Assembly: GCA_024640945.1 (NCBI GenBank)
Contig: JAHEEA010000001.1
Location: 124,001-188,000 of the forward strand
Direction of reading: 5' to 3'
Length of the DNA: 64,000 bases
DNA from: Candidatus Methylopumilus sp.
GTDB lineage: Bacteria > Pseudomonadota > Gammaproteobacteria > Burkholderiales > Methylophilaceae
Below, piece after piece: positions 47,713-56,550 of this stretch. The notes under the pieces are model-generated. The model made no database searches. It had not been told where the DNA came from and was given only the letters and a program-made list of their open reading frames with translations. Both the position numbers and the translations under genes were made by a program. The first letter of the stretch is position 1; the number at the start of each line of letters is the position of its first letter.

Positions 47713-49566
47713 TCAAGAACCTTCTTTTGGTTTAGTACGATTGTTTACATCAAAACTTGCTGGTTTCATTTTTTTAGCAGCAAGAGAACAGGCGTTCAGA
47801 TAGGCTGCCTCTATATATAAAGTTCGAGACAAGGAATCAAACACAGGATGCCGTCTTCTGTTATTGTTGAGATGCTTTTTAATATCACTCAATAGCTTTT
47901 GATTATCGATTAACGTTGTTGCTAGCTTCACATAATCATCCCGAGACTTAGCTACCAGTGATTTTAATCCAGCAGCGCTAAGTAAACCACCACTTACTCG
48001 AGATGGAAAATTGGTACCCTCTATGGCAACCACTGGTACGCCAGCAAATAAAGCATCGCTAGTTGTAGTATGCCCACCATATGGCCAAGGATCAAGTGCA
48101 ATAGAACAATGCCTAATTCTAGCGAGATGCTCCTCTTGACTTACTTTTTTAGCCCAATAAAATCGATCAGCATCCACCCCCATTTTATTTGCGGCAACAA
48201 TCAAATTATTTTTGGCCAATTCACCAGGATCTAACATCCAAAGTATAGTTTGGGGAGTTTTTTGCATAATCTGCATCCAAGTCTCCCAAACCTCGCGACC
48301 TACCTTATTCACATTATTAAACATTCCTATAATCAATTTACCCTCAGGCAAACCTAAACTGCTTAATGTTGGTAAGGGGGGTAAGTATTGTGCAATAAAA
48401 TCATTGATTTGGTAGGTACTTGGAATACGAATAACAGATTCACAATAATACTCTTCAGAAGACTTAGGAAGCGTGTAATTATCAGCGATAATATAGTCAA
48501 CAAAGGGACTTCCGGAGCTACCTGGAAATCCCAAATAGGAAATCTGTACAGGTGCTGGCCTGTAAGAAAATATACCAACTCTAGTCCCATCAGTTAATCC
48601 ATTTAGATCAACAAGGATATCGATTTTATCGTTAAAAATAATTGACGCAGCTTTCTCATCACTGACTTTTGATAAATCACGCACTAGTTTAGATCTTGAA
48701 AATACCTGCCTCCGCATCACAGAACCATCATCGTAACTCGTATCGTAAAGATAGATCTCAAATCTCGACTTGTTATGGTGCCTTAACATACCCATTGCCA
48801 AATAAGAGGTTGGATGATCACGAAAATCGTTTGAAATGTAACCGATCCTCACTTTTCTTTTATTAAAATCCCCCTCAGGCACCACTCGCAAAGGTGGTTT
48901 TTTGGATACTTTAAACTTTGCAGAAAAGTTTTCGATCACTTGCTGATTAATGATTTCATCGGAGCACCAAAGTAGGTGGGTTCTAGGCGTTTCGTTAATT
49001 TGGTTAGTTTTCTTAGCACGATGTGCCTCTAACAGCTTTGCCGTGATTTTATCTGCAGTCTCCCAATCAGCATTTTGGAGTGATACGCGCAGTGGATATG
49101 TGGCTAATGTAATATCTTCACCAGATCCAAAATAAGCATCCTTGGCAGCCTTTAATGCTGATTCTTGTTGGCCGTATTTAGATAAGATACGAGCTGCCTC
49201 AACCAACTCCTGATTTGTTGGTGCACGATCCATGAGCTCTTTTAGAGCTTGTATAGCTTTATCAGGCTGCCTTAATTCTTCGTACAATTTCGATTTGATC
49301 ATTAAAGGTAGCGTCAATTTTTTATCGATTTCGATAATTGAATCTAATGCTTCAAAGGCAAGTGTCGGATCTATTTTTCTAAAAAGATCATTTATTGCAT
49401 AGAAAATTGATATCTTGTCCTTTTTTGTCGCAGTTTCTACATGACCAAGCAGAAGCTGATAAGCCTCGTCTTTCTTTTTATCTTTTAATAAATTAATGGC
49501 CTCTTGTATATAAGCTTTTACTTTTGGACTTGGAGTATTCAGTAGTGGGCTTTTCATTATTTTCAT
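47713..49566 (-). CDS. TPR/SPINDLY-type O-GlcNAc transferase (GT41)
   Basis: A 617-residue protein: TPR-like helices (about 10-190) and a GT41 glycosyltransferase domain (about 230-590). The GT core shows RVGIFSYRPAPVQISYLGFPGSSG, GMFNNVNKVG and the donor-site signature DPWPYGGHTTTSDALFAGVPVV. Such enzymes move GlcNAc or another sugar to Ser/Thr or Asn of proteins, and bacterial ones often glycosylate adhesins or flagellins. It is the first gene downstream of a giant adhesin, separated by two hairpins. The adhesin is its most likely target; this is inference. Start is ATG at 49566. Confidence 0.86.
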   Translation of the reverse strand: MKIMKSPLLNTPSPKVKAYIQEAINLLKDKKKDEAYQLLLGHVETATKKDKISIFYAINDLFRKIDPTLAFEALDSIIEIDKKLTLPLMIKSKLYEELRQPDKAIQALKELMDRAPTNQELVEAARILSKYGQQESALKAAKDAYFGSGEDITLATYPLRVSLQNADWETADKITAKLLEAHRAKKTNQINETPRTHLLWCSDEIINQQVIENFSAKFKVSKKPPLRVVPEGDFNKRKVRIGYISNDFRDHPTSYLAMGMLRHHNKSRFEIYLYDTSYDDGSVMRRQVFSRSKLVRDLSKVSDEKAASIIFNDKIDILVDLNGLTDGTRVGIFSYRPAPVQISYLGFPGSSGSPFVDYIIADNYTLPKSSEEYYCESVIRIPSTYQINDFIAQYLPPLPTLSSLGLPEGKLIIGMFNNVNKVGREVWETWMQIMQKTPQTILWMLDPGELAKNNLIVAANKMGVDADRFYWAKKVSQEEHLARIRHCSIALDPWPYGGHTTTSDALFAGVPVVAIEGTNFPSRVSGGLLSAAGLKSLVAKSRDDYVKLATTLIDNQKLLSDIKKHLNNNRRRHPVFDSLSRTLYIEAAYLNACSLAAKKMKPASFDVNNRTKPKEGS

Positions 49567-49585
49567 AATATTTCACATATTTAGT

Positions 49586-49617
49586 AAAAAAAAAAGCGTA
49601 CATAAGCACGCTTTTTT
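49586..49617 (-). terminator. Intrinsic terminator between adhesin and glycosyltransferase
   Basis: On the minus strand AAAAAAGCGT and ACGCTTTTTT form a 10-bp stem with an 8-base loop, followed by ten T. It is the second hairpin after the adhesin stop and lies about 20 bases before the glycosyltransferase start. Confidence 0.85.
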
Positions 49618-49623
49618 AAAATT

Positions 49624-49656
49624 CTTTACGGGGGGGGTAAATCCCCCCCCGTAAAG
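49624..49656 (-). terminator. G8/C8 hairpin after the adhesin gene
   Basis: A perfect 14-bp stem: CTTTACGGGGGGGG and its complement, with a 5-base loop. It starts 17 bases after the adhesin stop. With no T-run directly behind, it may protect the mRNA 3' end or help the following terminator. Confidence 0.7.
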
Positions 49657-49672
49657 GTTAGAACAACATCAT

Positions 49673-52600
49673 TTAAATAAAGTCTGGTGAATGTTGTGCA
49701 TTAAGGTTGTAGTACAAACCATATGTTGACAGTCCATCATCGTATGCTGATGCGATGTAATTTGCATTAAATTCATCGTATCCAACATCCTCAAAATCAC
49801 CATCACTATCAAGGAAGTTATTTACGTTATCATCCGTAGCGGTAACATCTGCTAGTTCGATTAACTTAGTCACGCCCTCACCGTCAGTGTCCATAGCTAG
49901 AACACCACGATAAGTTTGTTCATCATCATTCAGAACCATCCCGAAGAAGTAACCACCACCTTCAGCCCATTGAATCGAGCCATTATCAAAGTTTTGGTTA
50001 TCGTACAATGTTCCAGGATGCCCAGCATCGGCTGTTGAGCTGTCACCAGTGTAAATCCAACCACCATCATCATAACGATCATAGCGGTCTGTTGCGCTGT
50101 CGAAGTGAACAGCTGTTATCATACCCTCACCGATGCGAATGCCTAGGAGACCATTACCATCATTGAATAATTGAAGATTAGTGTCATTATCGGCCCAAGT
50201 ATTTGTCTCGGTATAGAATTCATTAGTCTCATCTTCATTCCAGTTACCATCAGAATTCAAGCCCGCTACGACATCATCTACGTCATCACCTAGATTGCCG
50301 CCATAATTATTATCACCAAGGGCTTTATCTAAATGGATAGTATGTTCCTGACCGTAAGCATCAATATAAGTAACATCTAGAGCCACATTAGTATAGCCTC
50401 CACTATAATTAGCCGCTTTAAATTGGTTTAGATCAACAAAAGTATACTCAGAGGCAATACCATACTGTGCCGCATCAAAGAACTCACTGAATGATCCATA
50501 GAATCCATCACTAATATTTTGTGATTCTAGTGTACCCACAGCTGTCTCCCAACCATTCAGACCGTCACTGTAATGACTAATCGCATGATGAAGATCAGGC
50601 TGATTACCAACCGCACTTGGCTCAAAAGTGTAGTTGTCATCATCAAGACTACCGAATTGAATATAGTTATTCAATTCATTGAAGTAGGTACCTATTGAAT
50701 CCTCACCAGTTACTGCATTCGTCATGCCAATGACAGTAGTCATATTGTCCTGAAGCATCGTTTGAGAATCGTCATCTTCGCCAAATACATCAACGTCTGC
50801 CATATCAATACTTAGCCAGAAGCTATCAGCATACCTATCATGACCATTATTGCCCAAGGTAATAGTATCGGCTTGGTAATTACCTGAACGATATGATAAC
50901 AAGGTGTCGGCTTCGAAATTCCCTCCAGCACTGTTATTGACATAAACATCTCCACCATGTGCTTCTTGACTGATGTACACAGCAGTTGTTGCAGTGTAAT
51001 AAGCATTATCTGAAGTACCTATTGTTGAGATTGTCAGATCTTCAACAAAGTTATTTTGACCATTAATGTCTAAACTAACTCTTGTCAAGCCATCTGTCGT
51101 TGTCTCGATATCGAATTGATTGATTGATCCATCAACGCTAAGGTACATATACGTTTCAGCGTCTTCAGTAGTTGTAACATTTACAGATGCAATATCACCA
51201 ACAATTGTATCAATAGAGATATCTGAATAACCGTTATTAGCACTTACAACATCGATCGTTAATGCATCATTTGTAGCAACCGTTCCATTCAAGTATACGT
51301 ATGCTTCAGAACTGTGGTCAGCATTGACATTGATGGTCTCGAAAACTGCATCAACATCGGCACTGATAGAAGAAAGTGATCCTGAAACGTTATTAGGATT
51401 AAAGTCTTCTGAATGACTAGCTGAAGTATAAAGACCAGCCAACACATTCAACTCATGCACGCTGCCAGTTAACAAGCCATCAGAATCATTCGCATCCAAA
51501 TAAGCTTGAGCAAAACCACGTGATTCAATATTGATTACAACATCATCCAACGCGGTTTCTGATTCAAGGTTTAGATAAGCGTCAGAATCCTCACCAACCC
51601 ATAATTGATCATCCCTATTTTGAGCGAATATATCAATTACAGATCCTACTGTTAAATCACCACTGAATGTTGCTTCAACGGTCGCATCCTGAGAACCGTT
51701 CACTGATAATGTTATTGAATTTACATCACCACTTGATGTACCAGATTGCGAATAGCGTGCTTGAGAACCAACACCATCAACTGCTAGGCTGATATCTATA
51801 TTGTTATAGACTAGACCTTCATTAACTGAAGTGATTTGAAGGTCTGAAGACGTGTATGCTCCAGTCGCAACAAGAGTAATACTCGAATCAATCGCTCCAT
51901 CAAAACTTAGGTGCGCTGAAGAACTTGCGTGATCAGCTGATGTATTAAGTTCAATACTATGGATAGTACCTACTGCTGAATCGACTGATACATAAGACTC
52001 AGCGTAATCACCCATTGCCTCAACAAGAACAACTGAGTCTTGCAAATCTACAGTTGTGTGACCGCGATCAGTACTCTGCACATCCAAACTTGCGTTATCG
52101 CCGTAGGTTAATGCACTTACTGTCACATCACCCAATGTACCAGCGATTGTAATATCAGCTGATGCCGTGGCATATTCAGAATTCATGCCGCCATCTTCAG
52201 CACCTTCCGCATCTGCCTCAACCACAATACTTGTAATTGAACCGTTAGCGTTAGTGTTATAAGCATCCAAACTTGCATATGCATAATTACCATGTGCAAT
52301 TACTGAGATCTCTACGTCATCGTAAGTAATTGCAGAGCTTGCCAAATAATCATTACCGTCAAACTCATTTTGGAGTTCTAAATCAGCAGAGTTATAGTTT
52401 CCGTAACCGCCAGCTTCTACAGTAATAGGACCATTAATGGTTACATCACCCCTAATGATAGCCTCAGCAGATGAATTGTCACCCAATGCACTCACTGTAA
52501 TGGCTGCGATATCACCTTGGACTGAATCTTCACCCAAGAAATAATTATCCTCACCAACATCTAACATAGCCCATGTTTCATAGCCATTTGATGTCACGTT

Positions 52601-55243
52601 AATTGTTGTGCCATCAAAATTAATTGCGCCATGATTAGTATCTAATGATGCACCTGCAAATGCAAAGTCACTGCTACGGTATGATTCATTGGCAATGAAA
52701 TCCACAGATCCAAGATCACTCGAACCAACTGTTACATTGATTTCGCCAGAATATGTGATTGATCCGCTGAGGTCAGCTGATGCAGAACTACGGTCACCCA
52801 CAGCGGTTACATGCAAACCATCAATAGTTCCCGTCGCGCCAGCGCCATTCCACATACCAAAACCAGCATCAGCCGAATATCCGTCAGCCGTTACATCAAT
52901 ATCAGTGCCCTGGAATTCAACAAAATCACCATTTGAAAAGCCATCTTCTCCTACAATATCAACGCTTTGTTGAATACCACCGATTGTGTCAGTAACACTT
53001 ACATCGTGCGAACTCACGTCATCAAAACGAATTCTTGCATTATCACCCCAATATTCAAGTGAATTTTGGGCTAGCGTTGAATAATCAGGATCATCTTTCC
53101 ATTGACTAACAATATCTGCGATGTTTTCGTAAATATTGTCGTAATTCAAACTATTTAATGCCACTGCTGCAGTAAGCATCTTGCCATCTACTTCAAGCCT
53201 TAAATTCAAAGTAGGATTTGAATTTTCACTGTAATGGTCGATGACTCGTGAAAGCTCATTGTGCAAGTCGATTTCTGTTACATCTGAACGACTTGATGTA
53301 TCAGGGATTAAAGTTAATTGAGCTGTTGTATCAGTACTGTGGGTAAAATTATCCCAATTATTTCCTGATGCCAACACATCGATATCGCCTGCAATTGCAA
53401 AATTACCATTCATTCCTCGAATAAACGCATCCGCACTCGCATGATCTTCCAATGCTTGAATTGTGATGTTACCTAACGCAACGCTTTCACCTTGAGCATC
53501 ATAGGTCAGCGTATTATTAGCCATCTCAACACCGGTTGCATTCTCGCCCTCCAAGTATAGAGAAGCATATGAATCTTCACCGTATGCAATCACATTAATG
53601 TTAGATCCCATCAATTGCACACCGTCTTCACCGCCATCATATGTATGGCCATCACCACCATTCATATCCAAGCTCACCTGGTCATAATCGCGAGCAGCAA
53701 GAACGGTAATATCACCAGCAACAAGAACCTCATCACCATAAAGCTGCTCACCATCCTGCACCATATTGACAAGGTTGCCATCTTCATCTGTTTTATAAAT
53801 GTCGGCCGCACCACCACCAGATGTAGCATGATTTACAGCAATATCCACAAGCAGTTGACGATCATACTCATTAACTAGTGTGTCACCAATATTGATAATA
53901 TCAACAGCTTCACTAACGATATCAGCGATCAACAATGGAGACGAAATGGTTTCAAGATTGCCATCAGTACGGGCTTCCTGAACTACCAGAATCGCATTTA
54001 ATGCAGCTTGAAAGGCTGCAAGATAATTTGTCACGCCAGTTTCCGTATTCAAATTGTAATCGGAATCACCAAGCGCATTAATTGTTTCAAAAATACTGTT
54101 AATAACAGCATAAATTTCTTGATTTAGGTTATTAGGACTATCAATGCCTGCAACATCATAACCGCCCAACAAGAAGCTCATATATTCTTGATCACTTGAG
54201 TGCGCATCTAACTCATAGCCAAACAATGCAGCCACTTGGGCTGTAGCCGCTTTAACGTCGGCTTCATTTGTAGGATCAAAGTCACCCTCAAAGCGATTAA
54301 GATAGGCATCAACCAAAGCAGTTACACCCGTAACCAAAGTCACGTTAGAACCACCCACCGTTAAGTCAATACCAGAAGAGATTACTAATGAATTGAAAAT
54401 TTGATCTTCGCCAACAATGTGAGCGAAATTACCATCATTAAATTCAACCCCATTATTAAAGTTTGCCAATGAAGTAAATAGTATATCGCCCTGCCCCGCT
54501 ACTTGCTTATCACCCACATCAGCATCAAACGCCGCATTCAAATCGGCCTGAGTATCAGTATCATCACCAGACCACTCATAATCAATAACCTTAATAGGCA
54601 ATGCATTAATACCTGCACTAATAATTCTTCCAGAACCACCCAAATGAGAGAAATCACCATGCTCATCCGTAATTACTACAGATTGATTTGGATCGATCAC
54701 ATAACCACCACTCTCACCAGCAATCACATGCAAATAACCATCACCGTAGTAATCTCTAAATACAATCGCGTTAGCTACTGGATCATCAATAACCAAACCA
54801 TCTAAATTAAGTGGTGCAGGAGAACTTCCGCCGCCGCCGCCGCCGCCGGCTGCTGCTGCAACACCAATTAAACCTAACAAGCCCAAACCACCCCACAAGT
54901 AGCCACCCTTGTCATCAGAATCATCTTTTTTATCTGCAACAACAGCTTTTTTATTGTCTTCTGACGTACTTGCGTCAGCAACAACTAAAGAAGAACCAAC
55001 AGCACCAGATGCATCGGCAACAACCATAACAGCTTGACCGTCATCACGCTTCGCAATTTCATCCTTTTCTTGGGAATCACGTTTTTCCCAACGCTCAGCA
55101 GTTTCTTCAAGCCATTGCTTGTCTGATGTTGAAGCTGCAGCGACTTTAGCAGCAGCCTGATATGAAATTTCAGCATCAACGCCATCAACAATCCTTGCTT
55201 CAGCTGTTTCGTTTTTAGCTACCTGAGGTTTTTTAGTTGCCAT
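49673..55243 (-). CDS. Giant acidic repetitive surface adhesin, type I secretion substrate
   Basis: A 1856-residue protein. A charged N-terminus (1-110) leads to a hydrophobic patch YLWGGLGLLGLIGVAAAA followed by seven Gly, resembling the N-terminal retention region of LapA/Bap-like biofilm proteins. From about 560 to 1450 imperfect repeats recur, built on alternating NITVSALG, YASASLD and GDITV-like strands with Asp/Asn-rich turns. I saw no cysteine, which is usual for type I secretion substrates. The C-terminal 250 residues are very acidic and contain DDDN-type calcium-like loops, with an aromatic end. The upstream genes encode its exporter. AAGGA lies eight bases before the ATG. A specific family name is uncertain. 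Confidence 0.8.
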   Translation of the reverse strand: MATKKPQVAKNETAEARIVDGVDAEISYQAAAKVAAASTSDKQWLEETAERWEKRDSQEKDEIAKRDDGQAVMVVADASGAVGSSLVVADASTSEDNKKAVVADKKDDSDDKGGYLWGGLGLLGLIGVAAAAGGGGGGGSSPAPLNLDGLVIDDPVANAIVFRDYYGDGYLHVIAGESGGYVIDPNQSVVITDEHGDFSHLGGSGRIISAGINALPIKVIDYEWSGDDTDTQADLNAAFDADVGDKQVAGQGDILFTSLANFNNGVEFNDGNFAHIVGEDQIFNSLVISSGIDLTVGGSNVTLVTGVTALVDAYLNRFEGDFDPTNEADVKAATAQVAALFGYELDAHSSDQEYMSFLLGGYDVAGIDSPNNLNQEIYAVINSIFETINALGDSDYNLNTETGVTNYLAAFQAALNAILVVQEARTDGNLETISSPLLIADIVSEAVDIINIGDTLVNEYDRQLLVDIAVNHATSGGGAADIYKTDEDGNLVNMVQDGEQLYGDEVLVAGDITVLAARDYDQVSLDMNGGDGHTYDGGEDGVQLMGSNINVIAYGEDSYASLYLEGENATGVEMANNTLTYDAQGESVALGNITIQALEDHASADAFIRGMNGNFAIAGDIDVLASGNNWDNFTHSTDTTAQLTLIPDTSSRSDVTEIDLHNELSRVIDHYSENSNPTLNLRLEVDGKMLTAAVALNSLNYDNIYENIADIVSQWKDDPDYSTLAQNSLEYWGDNARIRFDDVSSHDVSVTDTIGGIQQSVDIVGEDGFSNGDFVEFQGTDIDVTADGYSADAGFGMWNGAGATGTIDGLHVTAVGDRSSASADLSGSITYSGEINVTVGSSDLGSVDFIANESYRSSDFAFAGASLDTNHGAINFDGTTINVTSNGYETWAMLDVGEDNYFLGEDSVQGDIAAITVSALGDNSSAEAIIRGDVTINGPITVEAGGYGNYNSADLELQNEFDGNDYLASSAITYDDVEISVIAHGNYAYASLDAYNTNANGSITSIVVEADAEGAEDGGMNSEYATASADITIAGTLGDVTVSALTYGDNASLDVQSTDRGHTTVDLQDSVVLVEAMGDYAESYVSVDSAVGTIHSIELNTSADHASSSAHLSFDGAIDSSITLVATGAYTSSDLQITSVNEGLVYNNIDISLAVDGVGSQARYSQSGTSSGDVNSITLSVNGSQDATVEATFSGDLTVGSVIDIFAQNRDDQLWVGEDSDAYLNLESETALDDVVINIESRGFAQAYLDANDSDGLLTGSVHELNVLAGLYTSASHSEDFNPNNVSGSLSSISADVDAVFETINVNADHSSEAYVYLNGTVATNDALTIDVVSANNGYSDISIDTIVGDIASVNVTTTEDAETYMYLSVDGSINQFDIETTTDGLTRVSLDINGQNNFVEDLTISTIGTSDNAYYTATTAVYISQEAHGGDVYVNNSAGGNFEADTLLSYRSGNYQADTITLGNNGHDRYADSFWLSIDMADVDVFGEDDDSQTMLQDNMTTVIGMTNAVTGEDSIGTYFNELNNYIQFGSLDDDNYTFEPSAVGNQPDLHHAISHYSDGLNGWETAVGTLESQNISDGFYGSFSEFFDAAQYGIASEYTFVDLNQFKAANYSGGYTNVALDVTYIDAYGQEHTIHLDKALGDNNYGGNLGDDVDDVVAGLNSDGNWNEDETNEFYTETNTWADNDTNLQLFNDGNGLLGIRIGEGMITAVHFDSATDRYDRYDDGGWIYTGDSSTADAGHPGTLYDNQNFDNGSIQWAEGGGYFFGMVLNDDEQTYRGVLAMDTDGEGVTKLIELADVTATDDNVNNFLDSDGDFEDVGYDEFNANYIASAYDDGLSTYGLYYNLNAQHSPDFI
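54828..54848. repeat. Trinucleotide repeat (CCG)7 in the adhesin
   Basis: Seven CCG units on the plus strand encode the poly-Gly linker after the hydrophobic patch of the adhesin. It keeps the reading frame on gain or loss of a unit, so linker length could vary between strains. Confidence 0.8.
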
Positions 55244-55324
55244 TTTTTTTCCTTGTTTAATTTAACTCTTTGTTTTTACGAATTTTTAAATCTTGTTCGA
55301 TAAAAACCATTATTACCTTGTGCG

Positions 55325-55353
55325 ATTTAATCGCATTATTTATCAAAAGTCAA
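55325..55353 (-). promoter_or_regulatory. Adhesin promoter with a palindrome over the -10
   Basis: On the minus strand TTGACT (55348-55353) and TTAAAT (55325-55330) are separated by 17 bases. The -10 sits at the centre of the palindrome TGCGATTTAATCGCA (plus strand, 55321-55335). The layout suggests a sigma-70 promoter with an operator. It lies in the 113-base gap between the HlyD-type gene and the adhesin. Confidence 0.5.
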
Positions 55354-55356
55354 ACA

Positions 55357-56550
55357 TTATCTTTCACCAAGAGATTCCGATAAGGTTTTAATGACTGGCT
55401 TAATGATGTATTTAAGCACTGTATTCTTCCCCGTTTTAATCTCAACCGTCGCCGTCATCCCCGGTTGAATTTCCAAATGCTCGTTTGGTCTTGCACTAAA
55501 CCGTTTACCCAAGGCTTTAACCTGGACGCGATAATAAGCCTGCTCCCCCTGCTTCAGATCTTCAGTCAACGTATCAGCACTGATGTATACCAACTTACCT
55601 TTTAGAGACCCATAGATACTATAGTCATACGCATCAATTTTAACGTTTGCATCTAATCCCGGCCTAATAAAAGCAATATCCGTTGGCTTAACTTTAGCCT
55701 CAATTAACAAATCATCGTCCTCAGGAACAATCTCCATTACTTCTTCACTAGGTTTAACCACACCGCCCAATGTCGTAATTTTGACATTCTTCACCACCCC
55801 TTTAACCGGTGACTTTAATTCAACATGCAACAGCTGATCTTTTCTTTGTGTTAAGACTTGCTCTGCACCAGCCAAATCTTCCTCGACTTTAGCCAATTCA
55901 GTTTGAGTATCTTGAATATATTTATTATTAACATTAGTAAATTGCGCCTGAAGGTCAGCTACAGTTCTTTGTAACTTTAGAATATCAGACAAACTAACAT
56001 CGCCCGTTTTAAGTAAAGGCTCAGTCATTGCTAATTCTTTTTTTGCAAGAACAATCATGTCTTTAATAGCAGCACTTTGCTCCCTTATTGATGTTCTTTT
56101 TTTGGCTAATAAAAGTAACTGACTTTCCTTAAACTGCGGATAATCTTTGGCATCTGAGCTAAACTTTGGCTCTCCGCCAAATATCTCAGCTCTTAGCCTG
56201 GCTTGGGAAGCTCGAAGCGCTGCAGCTTTTGCCCGTGCTTCAAAGTACGAACTCTGTATTTTGGTTTTATCAAGCCGGGCAAGCACTTGACCGCGCTCAA
56301 CCTGGTCCCCCTCCTTAACCAACATATCCTCAACAACTCCACCATCGCCTGATTGAATGATTTGAGTCCTTGCGCTTGCAATGACCTGCCCCTGAGCCCT
56401 AGTAACCTGATCTATCTCAGCCTGGCTTGCCCAAAATATCGCCACAACAATTGCAAACAAAGTACCCCAGAGGACCCTGTTAGGTCTAAAACCATCTTCC
56501 TTATACCCTGGCTTACCTGGCCGTCTACTCATCCAACTCATATCAATCAT
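55357..56550 (-). CDS. HlyD-family type I secretion adaptor
   Basis: A 397-residue membrane fusion protein linking the ABC exporter with TolC. One membrane helix at about residues 28-43 (VLWGTLFAIVVAIFWASQAEI), a lipoyl-like half (VIASARTQIIQSGDGGVVEDMLVKEGDQV), a coiled-coil hairpin (about 110-250) and the second lipoyl half with KSPVKGVVKNVKITTLGGVV. It resembles LapC of the LapA system. Its start overlaps the ABC gene by eight bases. Confidence 0.9.
   Translation of the reverse strand: MIDMSWMSRRPGKPGYKEDGFRPNRVLWGTLFAIVVAIFWASQAEIDQVTRAQGQVIASARTQIIQSGDGGVVEDMLVKEGDQVERGQVLARLDKTKIQSSYFEARAKAAALRASQARLRAEIFGGEPKFSSDAKDYPQFKESQLLLLAKKRTSIREQSAAIKDMIVLAKKELAMTEPLLKTGDVSLSDILKLQRTVADLQAQFTNVNNKYIQDTQTELAKVEEDLAGAEQVLTQRKDQLLHVELKSPVKGVVKNVKITTLGGVVKPSEEVMEIVPEDDDLLIEAKVKPTDIAFIRPGLDANVKIDAYDYSIYGSLKGKLVYISADTLTEDLKQGEQAYYRVQVKALGKRFSARPNEHLEIQPGMTATVEIKTGKNTVLKYIIKPVIKTLSESLGER

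Noticed and set aside
52689-54805. Plus-strand frames inside the adhesin gene
   Set aside because: They are shadows of the repetitive minus-strand coding sequence with no homology-like features.
49673-55243. Autotransporter or RTX toxin
   Set aside because: No Sec signal or beta-barrel end, and I saw no run of GGxGxDxUx nonapeptides; the adjacent type I exporter fits a Lap/Bap-like adhesin better.
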